From positions 51,065,001-51,129,000 of the forward strand of contig JAMJFZ010000107.1 of NCBI GenBank assembly GCA_026225945.1: a stretch of DNA of 64,000 nucleotides, read 5' to 3'. This DNA comes from Cricetomys ansorgei (Eukaryota; Chordata; Mammalia; Rodentia; Nesomyidae). Below are positions 23,513 to 36,060 of this stretch, in pieces. The position numbers and the translations under genes are program-made. Below the pieces are notes generated by a model. That model worked only from the letters and a program-made list of their open reading frames with translations. It was not told the origin of the DNA and did not search any database. Each line of letters starts with the position of its first letter. Within the stretch, counting starts at the first letter, position 1.

Positions 23513-25559
23513 AGAGGAGACTCCTACCTCTGGCCTGTAAACATGCACCATCCCCCACACACTCGTCTACCCACACCACCTGCCTACATGCAAACAGCCC
23601 CCCCCCCCCACACACACACAAAGAACACCATTTTGGCCAATATTCTCCCACTTCCATTTACAGATTCTTTGTTCAAACAAAATTCATCTTCTGTTTGTCA
23701 CCAAAGTGTCCAGCATCTCCTTCCCCTTTCCCTGTCCTCTCCTTCCCCTTCCAGGTTTCCAACCTTAGGTGCCCACTGGCTCCACTTACCTAGAAATTCC
23801 TCCTCTATTCCAGCCTTCTCTGGCAGGCCCTCTGTCTGGAACCCACACTGAACAGAGTGAATCACTTCACTGGGCATATCTATATAAACCTGGTTAAATG
23901 ATTCTAATTGTTTCATGTGAAACAAGCTTTTTAGCACCTCAAAGCTAGGCGCTGGCTGCAGAACTGTGTCACAGGCAGGGCGGGCTGGAACACAGTGTGA
24001 TTATTAAATACTTCTTGGTTCAGTTTATCTGCCTCTGTTTCAATATCTCACTGGCATCTGGGAAAATAAATGCTTTCCTTAAGAACGAATTACACTTGCT
24101 TGCAAAACATGCAAAAGGCAGGAATGCTTAGCAACTTTGATTGAATGAAGAATCCTTTCTCTTATCTACAAAATATGACAGTCTTAAAAATAGCCTGCAT
24201 TTCAATACATTGTATAGTGTTTTTGGAAGAATATGGAATTAGGCTGGCAACAAAACTAACAAGAATTTATTATTATTGTCTTCGGTGCTTTGAATTTCTT
24301 TTAAGACAGGGTCTCACATATTCCCAAGCTGGCTTTAAACTCCAAATAATTGATGATGATGACCGTGAACTTCTGATTATCTATCCTCTTTGTGCTGCTG
24401 GGTGAAGATGTTCTAAGAGTTATTTTGCAAGTGCCTCAGTGCCATCTGAAAAGACTAAGAGGACCATGCTGCTTTGGGGTACTTTCCCCACGCATTTATT
24501 TGCATGTATAAGTATAGAAAACCAGTTTTATCTGTGGTCAGATGATATCTCTGGTCCCTACAACGTAGGCTTGTTCATTCAAATGTGCAGTGAATGCCCT
24601 CACTATTCTGATGAGATTTTACAACCTTAAAAGCCCCTTGGCTCAATTTTGCATTTACTGCAAACTATGTAACAGTTAAGACTAGATCTTTTAAACAATA
24701 TACAAATTGGAAATATAGCCATATTAATTCAAGAGAAAGTGTGATGGCATAAAATGCATATTTAATCTTTGCCCCAGTTTCCTTGACACACAACTCCTGA
24801 AATTCTTGACTCTACAAAATGCTAAGTATCTTTTTATTTATACTGATGAATTGGCTGATGGCTGACAGCATCAGATGAGTTGGTGGAAGTTGATCACAGG
24901 GTGACCTCAGCAGGGTTAGAGGGTTGGGACTTTTGGCCCCAAGCTCCAGGGAGTAGAGAGGGACTGAAGGTTAAATTAATCACTAATAGGGAATGCTTTA
25001 ATCAATCCTGTCTGCATCATAAAAACCTCTATAAACCCAAAGGACAGGGCTTAAGGAGCTTCCAGAGAACTGAACTTATCTCTTTCCTGGGGGTGGCATA
25101 CCAGAAAAGACACAGAAGCTCCACACCGTGGCCACTACCTTGACCTATTTATCAGAAGCCGTTGGGAGATCTTTAGAGTAAATCTGTAAATGGATCTATT
25201 TCCTCGGTTGCTCTAGCAAATCAATCAAGCCCAAGGAACTGATTGTGAGAGCCCAATTTACAGGTCAGTCAGAAGCACAGGCAAAGCAACCTGGGCTTGC
25301 TCTGAAAGAGGGCAGAGGCAGCCAGGGACTAAGACCTTATGCCATGGGACCTGACAGTCTCTCGAGACACAAAGTAACAGCACAGGACTGAATCAGAGGA
25401 CACCCAGCCAGTGTTCTCTGCTTGATGAGTATGGAAAGGCCCGAGTATTTGATCATAAAAGTCTCCCATGCATATTGCTGAGTGAAGGTATTGGACAAAG
25501 TGACACTGGCTTTTCCTGCTGCTACACTTTGCACCTGGAATGTCATCTACAGACTCAAT

Positions 25560-25925
25560 GTCCCCACAAATTCATATGCTGATGGTCCCCAGCACAACCA
25601 TGTCCACAGATTGTGTCTTTAAAAAGAGATTGGACCGTAGGCTTGGACCTCTTTGGTGTGTTAACCCATTCATGGGTCCATCGCCCGAGGCACTACTGTG
25701 AAGCAGTGGAAAGTTTAGAGGATAGAGGCTCAAGAGTGTGTTTGTCCACAGTCCTTCCCTCATTATTGCTCTGCTTCTGACATTCTCAATTGCCTCAGGC
25801 CCAAAGTAAAGGAGCTAGCTGACCATTTTCAGAAGCCTCTGAACCATGAGGCAAAATGAATCCACCCTCCTCTGAATTTGTTTTCTGAGGTGTTTTGTCA
25901 TTGACAGGAAGCTGGTTAGTAAACT
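25560..25925 (+). mobile_element. Old MaLR-type (ERVL) solo LTR
   Basis: It starts near TCCCCACAAATTCATATGCT. The middle has CATTCATGGGTCCATCGCCC, and the end has GCCTCTGAACCATGAGGCAA, then TTTTCTGAGGTGTTTTGTCA. This matches the same LTR group as the copy at 16150. Very old and diverged. Confidence 0.6.
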
Positions 25926-26331
25926 GATGGTCTCAGAGAAACACACACATACACGGTGTGTGGGTTCCCAATTGCTTTCAGTCAAAGATCAAAAATGCAA
26001 AAACTGGTCAACAGAAATTTGCAGGCTTCTGCCCTGTTGCTACACTTGGCTGCTAAAAGACACATTTGCTAACGATGGGTCATTTGGGTTTCCAAGAAGC
26101 AGTCTTGTGGTTATGTCACGAGTGTGTGCTTTATTGTAGATGTGCTGGGCTGCCAGGTTCAGGGATGAGATGGCAGGTGGCTGGAGCTTCCTGGGATGAG
26201 ATTTCAGTGAACACTGAAGATAGAGACAAAGCAGTTGAGGAATAAATGGTGGGTGCTGTAGAACTCAGCACCTGGACTCCGTTGTCCATCCCATAACCCT
26301 TCATCTCCAATTCTTTAAGAACATGTATTCC

Positions 26332-26492
26332 AACTGGCACACGTTCTTTAATCCCAGCACTTGGGAGGCAGGGGCAGACAGATCTCTGTGAGTTCAAGGC
26401 CAGTCTGGTCTACAGAGCAAGTTCCAGGACAGGCAGAGTTACAACAAAGAAATGCTGTCTTGAAAAAACCAAAACCAAACAAGCAAACAAGA
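26332..26492 (+). mobile_element. B1 SINE
   Basis: Clear B1 body: TTAATCCCAGCACTTGGGAG, GAGTTCAAGGCCAGTCTGGT and CTACAGAGCAAGTTCCAGGA, with an AAAACC-type tail. Confidence 0.95.
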
Positions 26493-26940
26493 CAGGTGTT
26501 CCAGCTTACAGCCTGGAAAGTTGAAAGGAAGCTGACACTTGTGTACACACAAGAGGGACAGGTGAGGAGAGAAGAACACAGTGAAAAACTAAGCAACTAC
26601 TGGTCGCAGAGGGGTACTCTGTGGACATACTCCCAGGACCTGCCCTGTACATAGACAGGGCCCTCGGGAGCCTGTGGGAGAATAGATAGCTATCCAAGCA
26701 ACTGATTAACCTCCTGAATGGGTTCCCAAGTCACCTCAAAGGCCACTCGTGTGGTAGCTTAGCCCAAACACTGGGATTTCCCAAGATTACTGGCTGCGTC
26801 TTAAAGGAAGGTACTTAGTTTCTCTGTTTCGGCTTCCCATTTATAATGAAAAGGATTATCATTTGTGTCTAAGGAGACAGGGAAGGCTCAGGGGTTAGTA
26901 TTTATAAAGTACTAAACATAACAGCATACATGTAGAGACT

Positions 26941-27002
26941 GCTAGTTAGATGGATGGACAGACAGAGGGATAGATGATAGGATGGACAGATGGATGGATA
27001 GC
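26941..27002. repeat. (GGAT/GACA)n simple repeat
   Basis: A tetranucleotide-like stretch of GATGGATGGACAGACAGAGG type. Confidence 0.85.
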
Positions 27003-28099
27003 AAAGTGATGACTTCAGCAGTCTCCAGTAAATCAAGTAGCTTCTTTGCCACTACAAAATCAGAAGGATTAGAGTTCACTCTACCTTGATGCTCCTGTTT
27101 TCATTATGGCATTTTGAGTAGCCTCAAAAGGGGAAGAGAACCAAGACGATGCTTGTACAACACACTTTATTCTAAATTAACCAGAAAGAGTTGATTCATT
27201 CATCTTCCAGACCTCGTTTTGAATCTATGTGTTCAACAATTGGATCATTTATAGTATAGTCCCAGATCTAGATGCCAGCACAGGCCCCAGCCAATTAGGT
27301 TACTAGACTCATTGCCTGGCTTTCAGTATAGAAAAACTTAGGAAAAGAACTGCCCTTACTGTATTATCCTATCATTTGCACAAGCGACTCTCATTCAGAT
27401 ACCTCAGGCTCCCAAGGACAAGATCTTCTTCTTCGTACCACGTCCTCATGAGCCAGCAAATACTTCCAGTGGCTGACTCAACCAAGCCAGAAGTGACCTC
27501 CTGTCATGATGTGAGTCACTGTGGTTCTATTCTTAATCTATCTATTCTTATAGCAATCCACCCATCAAGATTACTTACATCTGATGGTAATATTTCTGTT
27601 TCTAAGCCATTGGTTTTGGTCTGGCTTCCTAATTCTCATACACTTGTTCTTAGTAGACAAATAGTTCAAGTCCTACACCTCTACACCTGAACTCCACTAT
27701 TTGTCTTAAGAAATCAATGTATGTTTATTTAGAGTAGACCCCATTTCTACCCCTCCTAGCTTGGAAGGCTGCTTGGAACAGAGCAGAGAGTATCAGCTGC
27801 TTCCCCATCTTCATGCGAGTCCAGTCTATTATCCAAGGAGGATCAGAACTACTCACAGGCTCTCTTCACACTCCCTGGTCAGTTCCTCAATACTCTCTTA
27901 CCTTATGGGAAATGGCTCCATTTCCCAACCTTGAGCTGGGCTACAACCTCCTCAGTCTGAATCACTTCAAACACCTGCAATCCCTGCCTCTGTCTAGTGC
28001 TTTTCTAGAAAAAATATACAAACATGAATCTAGGGCCACAATTAATTCATGCTATATCCTCCCAGAAACTGTTAACTTCATCCTAAGACCGATATGAGC

Positions 28100-29480
28100 T
28101 CTTGAGGCACAAAAAATAGACAAAATAGTCTTGTCAAAGCAGAACTATATTGGAAGAAATATAACACAAAACTGTGGTAATCGAGACTGTGGAAATTATT
28201 TGAACACATATGCTCAGGCAATACTCACCAAGGTAGTGAGCCCATTTGATGGGAAAGGACAATCTTTTTCAACAAGTGGTGCTTGACCATTGGATTTGGA
28301 CCCTAACTACTGAAAACTAATCCAACATGGATCCAAGACCTTCACGTAAAGCTTAAAACAATCACATCATTAGAAGGAAACAGGAGCAAAGCTTCAGGTC
28401 GCTGCATGTGCCAATGACTTCTGGGAATTGAACCAAGGGACACACAAAGGAAAACCTTTCATACTTCAGTGAACACAGTCAACACAGTAAAAAAAAGCAA
28501 CCCATGGACTGGGATAAATATCTTCACAAACACTACTTCTAATAAGGATTCAACATGCCGTGCCCATAAGCTTCCACAACTCAGTAACTATGACCATAGT
28601 AACAATAATAGACGCTTACAGTGGAAAAAGGCCTTAAATAGACATTCCTCCAAGGAAGTTTAGAATAGTCAGAAAACATGTGAAACATTGTTTTTTTTTT
28701 TTTTTTACATCATAAATCATCAGAGAAATGCCAATCAAAATCACAGTGAGGTGCTACTTCTTACTCATAAGGAGGGCTACTCTGTAAAAACAAAACAAAC
28801 AGTCCTGAGGAAGTAATACGTTTTGGAGAGGATGTAGGGAACTCTGAGCCCTTCTGCACCGCTGTTGGGAATAGTGACACAGATGATGGGACATCACTGT
28901 AGGAAGCTCCTTAAAACAATTGTTTTTTTGAATTAGATATAAAATGATTCAGCAACTCCAACTCCTGGCTATATGCCCCCCAAAATCAAAGGCAGGGCAC
29001 TAGGGAGCACATACAAAGCAGCATTATTCACAATAGCTAAAAATATGGAAGGGATCCAAGTGTTCATTAACAGATGAAACGGACAAAGTACAGGACACAG
29101 CAGAATTATTAAGCCTCAAGAGGAAATTCTGTCAAGCCACGGCATGGATAAAACTTGGAGATGCTTCGCCAAGCTCAACAGCCTGTCACAAAAAGACACC
29201 TAGCACATGACCCTACATACATCAAGTATCTAGCACAGAATCAGAGACAGGAAATTGAAAGGTGGCCATCAGAACCAGGGGCAAGGGAAAGTGGTGAGTT
29301 AGGGTTTGGCGTAGTTTCAGTTTTGCAAGATAAAAAGAATTCTGGAGATCGATGGTACAACTACGTGAATAAGTAGTCAACTCTCAACCCATACATTTCG
29401 TTTCTGGACAGACCTTGCCAGCCATGAAGAGACATTATTTGAAAATAAAAGTGGTTTTTGGTGGGAATATTTATACTTTG
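28100..29480 (+). mobile_element. Old LINE-1 (L1M-like) 3' ORF2 remnant
   Basis: About 1.4 kb with landmarks of the 3' half of L1 ORF2: AAATGCCAATCAAAATCACA, GTTTTGGAGAGGATGTAGGG, CTGTTGGGAATAGTGACACA, CAGCATTATTCACAATAGCT, AGTGTTCATTAACAGATGAA and CATGGATAAAACTTGGAGAT. It has many stops and indels and no working frame. It is in plus orientation, antisense to Prag1. Confidence 0.85.
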
Positions 29481-29849
29481 TTTCCTATCATTGTTTCCCA
29501 TGCAATCCAGTACAACAACTATTTGCAGATCATTTACGCTGTATGAGTTGCTTATATAACTCTAGAGATGATTTAGGGTAATCAGGAGAGTGTGGATAGG
29601 TCTGATGCAAATGCAAAGTTACTTTACAAGAGCCCTAGCATCCAGAGAGGTTGGTGCTGTTGGGTAGTGCTAGAATCCATGTCCTCTGTATATGGACTGC
29701 ATTTACTACACAGGTTTGCAGGCAAAAATGGTTAAGACTGCAAACTCTATGCTAGGTGTAATTTACCACAGCTAAAAAATACAAAAATAAATCCCCTAAA
29801 AAGATTTAAAAAAAAATAAAAAAGCAGCTTTCCTTTGGTGAGAAAGGAA

Positions 29850-30046
29850 GCTGGGCTTGGTGGGCAGACCTGTAATCCCAGCAAGTTGAAGAGGCAAGAC
29901 AGAAGGGTCACAAGTTCAGGACCAGGCTGAAACTTAGTGAAGTTTTAAAGGCTTAGCTTTAAAGAAGGCCTGAGCACGTATGTAGTTCAGTGGTAGAGTG
30001 CTTGCCTAGCATTTACCAGGCCCTGGGTTCACTTGCCAGAAAACTT
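29850..30046 (+). mobile_element. B4-like SINE
   Basis: A B1-like left part (GCTGGGCTTGGTGGGCAGAC, CTGTAATCCCAGCAAG) fused to an ID-like right part (GTAGTTCAGTGGTAGAGTGC, TTGCCTAGCATTTACC). This is the same layout as the copy at 2003. Confidence 0.85.
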
Positions 30047-30149
30047 TCGCACTGCCCAGAGGGACATAGCATGTCACACTGTGTCTGCATTAGGTTATAG
30101 TAACTGTATTCCGCAATGTGTCTCTGGTTCTTCAGTAATTTCACTCCAA

Positions 30150-30440
30150 TTTTAGGTCCATCCATATTTTATACATATTTTTAGTTCACTGCTGTTGGCT
30201 TTTATTAAGCAGTTCCATTTCATGCTCAATGACATTTTACTTACCTGTTTCTCTAGAGATAAATATCTGGGTTTGTTCAAATTTTCTGCTACTATAAGCA
30301 ACACTTCAATGGCTTTCCATGTATATGTCCCTCTATTGACCCCTGTGTGTATTTCTCAAGAATGAAGATTATGTGGGTATGGGTGTATTCTAATAGTTAT
30401 TACTCATTTCCACACCCCTCCAAAAAATGCTTCAGCCTCA
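30150..30440 (-). mobile_element. Old LINE-1 3' fragment (antisense)
   Basis: The text follows the reverse complement of L1 3' sequence (TTTCTGCTACTATAAGCAAC, ACTTCAATGGCTTTCCATGT, TATTTCTCAAGAATGAAGAT). Diverged. Confidence 0.55.
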
Positions 30441-30570
30441 ATTTTTACCAGAAGGAGGTGGTTTTTTCCTCTCTTTCAACAAAAATTGGTAATATCTGAT
30501 GTATAAATCTGGTATATGCCAAGCTCGCTATTTCTTGATTTCATTTCTCTTCATTGCGGTTGCCATGGTT

Positions 30571-30574
<4 letters not shown>

Positions 30575-30621
<47 letters not shown>
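30575..30621. repeat. (GT)n microsatellite
   Basis: About 23 uninterrupted GT units at the tail of the antisense SINE that follows. Confidence 0.98.
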
Positions 30622-30622
<1 letters not shown>

Positions 30623-30928
30623 ATTCCTGTGTACATGCAGGTGCAAGTGTGCTGTGGTGTGCATGTTGAGGCCCAAGAACAACCCCAGGTCTCAGTCCTT
30701 GCTTTCTGTCTTGATTGAGGAAGGGTCTCTTGTTCCCTGCACACAGCAGGCTAGGTGTCTGCAAGCTTCTTGGGATTTTCCGGACTCTGCCTCTCATCTC
30801 ACCTTAGGAGTGCCAGGATTACACATGCATGAGTGAGCTCTGGCTTTCCAAGGGTTCTGAGGATCTGAATTCAAGTCCTCATGCTTGGGCAGCAAACACT
30901 TTACCTATTGAGCCATGTCTCCAGCCTC
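30622..30928 (-). mobile_element. Composite tRNA/B1-like SINE (B4/RSINE group)
   Basis: The reverse complement begins GAGGCTGGAGACATGGCTCA and continues into a B1-like body. The (GT)n at 30575 is its CA-rich 3' tail. Confidence 0.8.
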
Positions 30929-31176
30929 TTCCTTTGAGTATCAATAAAATTAAATAACTTTCTTTTTATACATTTTGATCTCCCTGTGATCTACACATAT
31001 CTCCTGCCCTCTTAGCTACTGGTTTGCCCATCTTTTCCCCAGTGCATTATGACCATCTGAGATAGCCTCTGTGTCAACCTTTCTCTATCTTATGCTACTC
31101 TTCTCATTCTCAGTGGTTCCCTGCTTGTGGTACCCTCCATTCAACCAAAACCTCCTAATTGCGTTACAGCTTACAT

Positions 31177-31395
31177 CAGTGGTTCTCAACCTTCCTAATA
31201 CTGCGACCCTTCAATCCACATTGTTGTGGTGACCCCCAACCATAAAATTGTTTTCGTTGTTCCTTCATAACTGTAATTTTGTTACTGTTATGAATCATAA
31301 TGTAAATATCTGATATGCAGACGGTCTTAGTAGAGCCCTGTGAAGGAGTTGTTCAACCCCAACAGGGGTCACGAACCACAGTTTGAGAGCTACTG
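31177..31395 (+). mobile_element. URR1 DNA transposon (hAT-Charlie), complete
   Basis: A full non-autonomous element of 219 bases. The left terminus is CAGTGGTTCTCAACCTTCC and the right is GTTTGAGAGCTACTG. The internal part has GTGACCCCCAACCATAAAAT and AATGTAAATATCTGATATGC. The flanks are GCTTACAT (31169-31176) and GCTTATAT (31396-31403), an 8-bp target duplication with one mismatch, as expected for hAT elements. It has no coding capacity. Confidence 0.95.
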
Positions 31396-31851
31396 GCTTA
31401 TATTTTAGGAGAATAATTTTAAATTCACCCTTTGGTTTTTTTCTTTCACACTGTCATTATTTTACCCGCGGCCCATCCTCATGTCAGATGATATAAAGCA
31501 GGGTTTTCGTGTGATTTTATTTTCATTTTTTTCTTATGAACTACTTTGCTAAAATCATCTAAGAAACAGTGCATACTTTCCCCACTAGTAAATGGTCCAG
31601 GCTCCACTCATACCCAGTTCTCATTATATAGGTATTAAATAAATATCAATATAGGAGAAGTTTCGGACTGTGAACCATAAGGACCTGGTGTATTATATAC
31701 AGGTTCTTTACACTTCTGTAGGAAATGTGCTTTGAGAGTAATATGAGCACAAGATCAAGGGTATAGGTTTAGAATTTATTTTACAGAAAACGTCAATATT
31801 ATAAATTTTGGAGGTGACATGGATAGATGAAGGATTTTTTATTTTTTTATA

Positions 31852-32002
31852 TGAGCCAAGTTTGGTGGTATACATCCCAGCACTGGGGAGGCAGAGGCAA
31901 GCAGTTCTGAGTCTGAGGCCAGCCTGGTCTACAAACAGAGTTCCAGGATAGCCAGGGCTACACAAAGTAACCCTGTCTCAAAACAAACAAACAAACAAAC
32001 AA
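31852..32002 (+). mobile_element. B1 SINE
   Basis: GCCAAGTTTGGTGGTATACA, AGGCCAGCCTGGTCTACAAA and AGCCAGGGCTACACAAAG, with a CAAA-repeat tail. Confidence 0.92.
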
Positions 32003-32007
32003 AGTGA

Positions 32008-32316
32008 GGCTAGGGGAATAGCTCAGTTAGTAAAGTGCTTTCTGTGTAAGCATGAAGATGGAGGTTCAATCCCTAACACACACGTTAAAAGTTGGGGCTA
32101 GAACTGGGGAGGCAGAGACAGGTAGATGCATGGGGCTTATTGGTCAACTGACCTGGCACCAATTGGCAAGTCTCAGGCCCCAGGGAGGGATCCTGTCTCT
32201 CAAACGCACTCCAAAGTGTATTACTGCTGAGGAAAAACGCCCACGGTTGTTGACCTTTGGCTTCCACATACACTAGCACACATGTGCACACCCCCAAATC
32301 TGCACACAAAAGAAAG
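32008..32316 (+). mobile_element. Composite tRNA/B1-like SINE (B4/RSINE group)
   Basis: Head GGCTAGGGGAATAGCTCAGT, B1-like middle GGGGAGGCAGAGACAGGTAG, and end TTGACCTTTGGCTTCCACAT. It directly abuts the tail of the preceding B1. Confidence 0.8.
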
Positions 32317-32390
32317 AGGGAAGGAAGGAAGGAAGGAAGGAAGGAAGGAAGGAAGGAAGGAAGGAAGGAAGGAAGGAAGGAAGGAAGGAA
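32317..32390. repeat. (GGAA)n microsatellite
   Basis: About 17 GGAA units grown from the tail of the SINE at 32008. GGAA arrays are ETS-factor binding motifs, but no function is claimed. Confidence 0.97.
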
Positions 32391-32394
32391 ACTG

Positions 32395-32755
32395 TGAATA
32401 AAGGCTGTTAAGTGTGTTCATGCTTTCCTCAACACTGTGACCAGATAGATACCTGGAAAACAACTAAAGGAAAGGCAGGCTTATTTTCGCTCATGTCTGA
32501 GATACAGTCCATCATAGTGGGCAAGGCATGCAGCTGGCAGCTCTGTGGCAGCAGAAGCAAGAGACAGTTGGTTACATCCATGGGCAGCCAAGAGCAGAGA
32601 GGGCACAGGAGACAGAATGGGTCTATAGATGTCAAGGGTCAGTCTCTCATGACCCACTTCCTTCAGATACCTGTCTCATCCCGAATGTTACACCTACGAA
32701 AATGATCAGGGCTAAAGCATTCAAATACATGGGGACATTCTATACCCAAGCCATA
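32395..32755 (-). mobile_element. MaLR-type LTR fragment (antisense)
   Basis: It resembles the reverse complement of a rodent MaLR LTR end (CAACACTGTGACCAGATAGA, GGAAAGGCAGGCTTATTTTC, GATACAGTCCATCATAGTGG). Moderately diverged. Confidence 0.55.
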
Positions 32756-34084
32756 AGATCAAGTAAATGTAACACATACATCAGCACATATCTGTCCTGT
32801 TCTTCTATGGTCTCTTATAAATGTGTCCTGTCCCCAGATGAGTATCTTTATACAAAAGATGATCTATCTCACTAGTATGTGTTAGGAAAACCACAGTTTT
32901 GTTCTGTTTATTCCATTCAAATTCACACTATTTCATTTCCACATTCAGACTAACCCTCCACAGGATTCTAACACACTTCCCATATCTGCTCCCTTGCCCT
33001 CCAGCCATGCACACAGAAAGTTCATGGGACAAGCCAACAAGGAAAGGGATGAACACATACTGCTTAACAGATTTAAAGACTGAAAAAAAAAACAAATTTA
33101 AGGTCTAGAAAGAGACGTACACCTTAAGAAATAGGTAGTAACTTAGTAATAAATCTAATTTACTACAGCAGTGTTCCAAAAGGGTTAATACTCATGGATC
33201 AGCTTAATCAGTCACTGAGAGGAAGCAAGACATTTTGGTATTCCAGTCTGAAATCAAAGATTAAACTTTCTGCTAACACTAAACTTAGAAACTCTAGGTT
33301 AGACAGAATACAGACCGTATCCTCCAAATTATTGAATTATTAGGAATTATTGAATTCCTAAACTAAGACAGAGAATGGTTATTGAGAAGCAGCCTTTTTG
33401 CATTTTTAGATGGTAAATTTTAGGTTTTAATGCTAATTTCACAAATAGCTAGGACATATGTCAGAACTTCCATCTCTGTGCACCATACAGACATTACTAA
33501 TCAATTGTGGCAAACTTTCTCAGAGGCAAGATTCTCACATAAAGCTCTAGGGAAGTATGCTAAGTGATCTGAACTGGCATAGAAGATCCTGCCCTCCCGA
33601 ATTCAGGACATTGGTCCACAAAAGCTTACTTGTGCTTGGAACTTCAGTAAAAATGGACTGATTTTAATAAAGATTCAAGATTCTCCTTCACTTTCTTACC
33701 TATCTTCAGGTTTATGTTACTTACAGTTATGTTCACTGACATCAACAATTCCTGTATTTATGCAGTGTACTTTATTCCCATTAATCTTGACTGCCAACGT
33801 GGAGCTCCCAAAGAAGCAGGAGCCATCCTGAAGGTTTTCCCACAATTCGGGAGCACACAGTGACATCCTAATGGTTTATCTTGGTTTTAGAGTTATAAAA
33901 AGTTTTAAAAACACTTAGGTAAACAGGTATGAAGTGGTCGAAAACCAAACTACCAGGAATTCAAAGAGTCATTTGACAGCGAAAGAAATAATTAGCTGAA
34001 GAGCAATAGCTGAGTAAAAAGAGAAGCTACTGGCCTAAGGAGATGACCTACTGGGAAACATTTGCTGACCAAGAATGAAGACCT

Positions 34085-34385
34085 GGTTTGGGATGCCCAA
34101 TATCCACCTGAAAAGCTAGACACGGTGGCATACTCCTGGCTTCCCGTGCTGGGAAGACAGGTGGAGTGCTGTACGGGGGACAAAGAGGCTTGCTGGCCAG
34201 ACAAGCAGAAGCGGTGAGTCTCAGTGTCAGTGAGAGAGCCTGTCTCAAAAACTTGAGTTGGAGAAGCAACTAAGATAGACATCAGCCTCTGGCCTCAACA
34301 TGGCACCCCCACGGAGCCACATACCTGCCACACACATGCATGCACACATGCTTTCATTACACACACACCACACACACAAATTAGA
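34085..34385 (+). mobile_element. Composite SINE (B1-like body, CA tail)
   Basis: AAGCTAGACACGGTGGCATA, GAGAGAGCCTGTCTCAAAAA and CATCAGCCTCTGGCCTCAAC, with a CACACACC-rich tail, then T/GT homopolymers at 34408-34436. The tRNA-like head is degraded. Confidence 0.65.
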
Positions 34386-35365
34386 CATAAACAAAAGGGA
34401 AAGTTTTTTTTTGTTTTTTTGTTTTTTTTTTTTTAAGCAGTCTGTAATATGGAGGTTTCCCTTGTCACCCAGTAAAGAACGCTTGTGTATGTAAGTCTGC
34501 CTGCTAGGGAAGCTCAGAGAATAAGTCATCTATGGCACTGCCCCTAAGCTAGCTGAAGCAGAAAATTTTCCAAAGTCAAATGGATAGGGTATGGTTATGC
34601 TTAGCCTAACGTTTCCTGGGTTCTGCCCAAAGTCATTAGAAACTGATGCTGAATGATTTCAACACAGAGAGGGAAGATGTTTAAAATCAGAAATGCATTT
34701 GCTGCCTGAGCAAAGGACAGCAAGGATTCTCTGTGGTTCATCTACCAACCGCTGCGAAAGAAGGAATTATAGCTAATCAAATCAACCATCACCACATAAC
34801 CAAATGTGCCTTGGGGGACTAAGAGAGAAAATCTGCACGCCAATTGGTTACTTCCTCGCTCCCAGAGCAGCCAGGCCATTCCAGCAACCAAGTCCCTGTG
34901 GTTACTAGATACAGTCAGAGAGGGAGCTGTCATACAGCCTCAGTCCGTGTCTTTTCAATCTCCCCCAGAAAGTACGAAAAAGTTATGCTCAGAGAAGCAA
35001 CGTCACCCTAGAATTCTTGCAATTCACTGCTGGGAAAGAAGTCTAGATGACTGCTACCCAAAAGGAGAGTTCTTATGGCAAGAGCACACACCTGTTCAGC
35101 TAAAAAAAAAAAAAAAAAAACCCAAGTAGCAGAGGCCAAGACTGAAATGTACAATCACTGGAGAGTAATTAATCCGTGAAAGAATGCATTGGTCTCCCCA
35201 CCGTGTTTGCCCACCTTGAAGCATGAATAATCATTAACCTTGGCTTCTTTAACTCGAGGTGGCGACATTCTATTGAGCAGTCACAGAATTACAATGGGCG
35301 TCCCGGGAAAAGTCAAACAGAGTTGTTTAATCCATAGTGTGCTATGGCCTTCTTAAAAATGAAAG

Positions 35366-35522
35366 ATGCTGGGCTGGCAAGATGGTTCACAGGTAAGGGC
35401 ACTTGAGCAAGCCTGGTGACCCGACTTTGATCCCCAGAACCAACGTAAAGGTGATACTGATTCCACAAAGCTGTTCTCCTTACACACATAGCATGCACAT
35501 GTGCCCACACACATCATAAACA
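35366..35522 (+). mobile_element. B2/B3-like SINE
   Basis: Head TGCTGGGCTGGCAAGATGGT, then TGATCCCCAGAACCAACG and a CA-rich tail. Confidence 0.75.
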
Positions 35523-35531
35523 GCAATGATT

Positions 35532-35712
35532 TTTAATGGTTATTTATTTAATTTTATGTGTGCCTGTGCATTGCTGGGTGTATGATATACAACATGTACA
35601 TGGAGGTCAGAAGAGGGTGTTGGATCCTCCATAACTGGAGTAGATGCTGGGAACTGAACCTGGGTCCTTTCCAAGAGCAGCAAGTGCTCTTAACTATGGA
35701 GTCAGCTCTGGC
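35532..35712 (-). mobile_element. B3-like SINE (antisense)
   Basis: It starts with TTTAATGGTTATTTATTTAA-type tail sequence. Its tRNA-like end (CTGGGAACTGAACCTGGGTC, AGCAAGTGCTCTTAACTATG) is reverse-complemented. It forms a tail-to-tail inverted pair with the SINE at 35366. Confidence 0.85.
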
Positions 35713-35994
35713 TGTGGGGAGAACCCAGATCTATGAGAAACAATCTCATCAAAGGAAGTCAAAGCAGGGGTGAACCCTTGGTGGTCACACTGCACATCTG
35801 CTCATTTAATTCACACTGATGCAGTCCTCGGGACCTACGAGGAAAAGACCCTATTGTTGGACGTTTAGCATCTTACACACAGCCCAATAGAAAGTAGGTC
35901 ACTAGAAGATGTCCAGTGATTTAAAGAATCTCTAACTCCTAGGCATAGTCAAGGACACATGCTCATAATTCATAGAAGTTCTTTAAAGATCATA

Positions 35995-36060
35995 TTATAT
36001 ACATGCATACATATATACTGCATACACATATACATATGTATATATATATCTGTAATATGT
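35995..36060. repeat. AT-rich (TATA/CATA) simple sequence
   Basis: Alternating purine-pyrimidine AT-rich text such as ATATGTATATATATATC. Confidence 0.85.

Noticed and set aside
23405..23851. A 148-codon plus-strand frame and its poly-His antisense partner
   Set aside because: Driven by a GAT-type microsatellite and a C-run. No homology.
30528..30836. Frames coding poly(Cys-Val) or poly(Thr-His)
   Set aside because: Translations of the (GT)n microsatellite.
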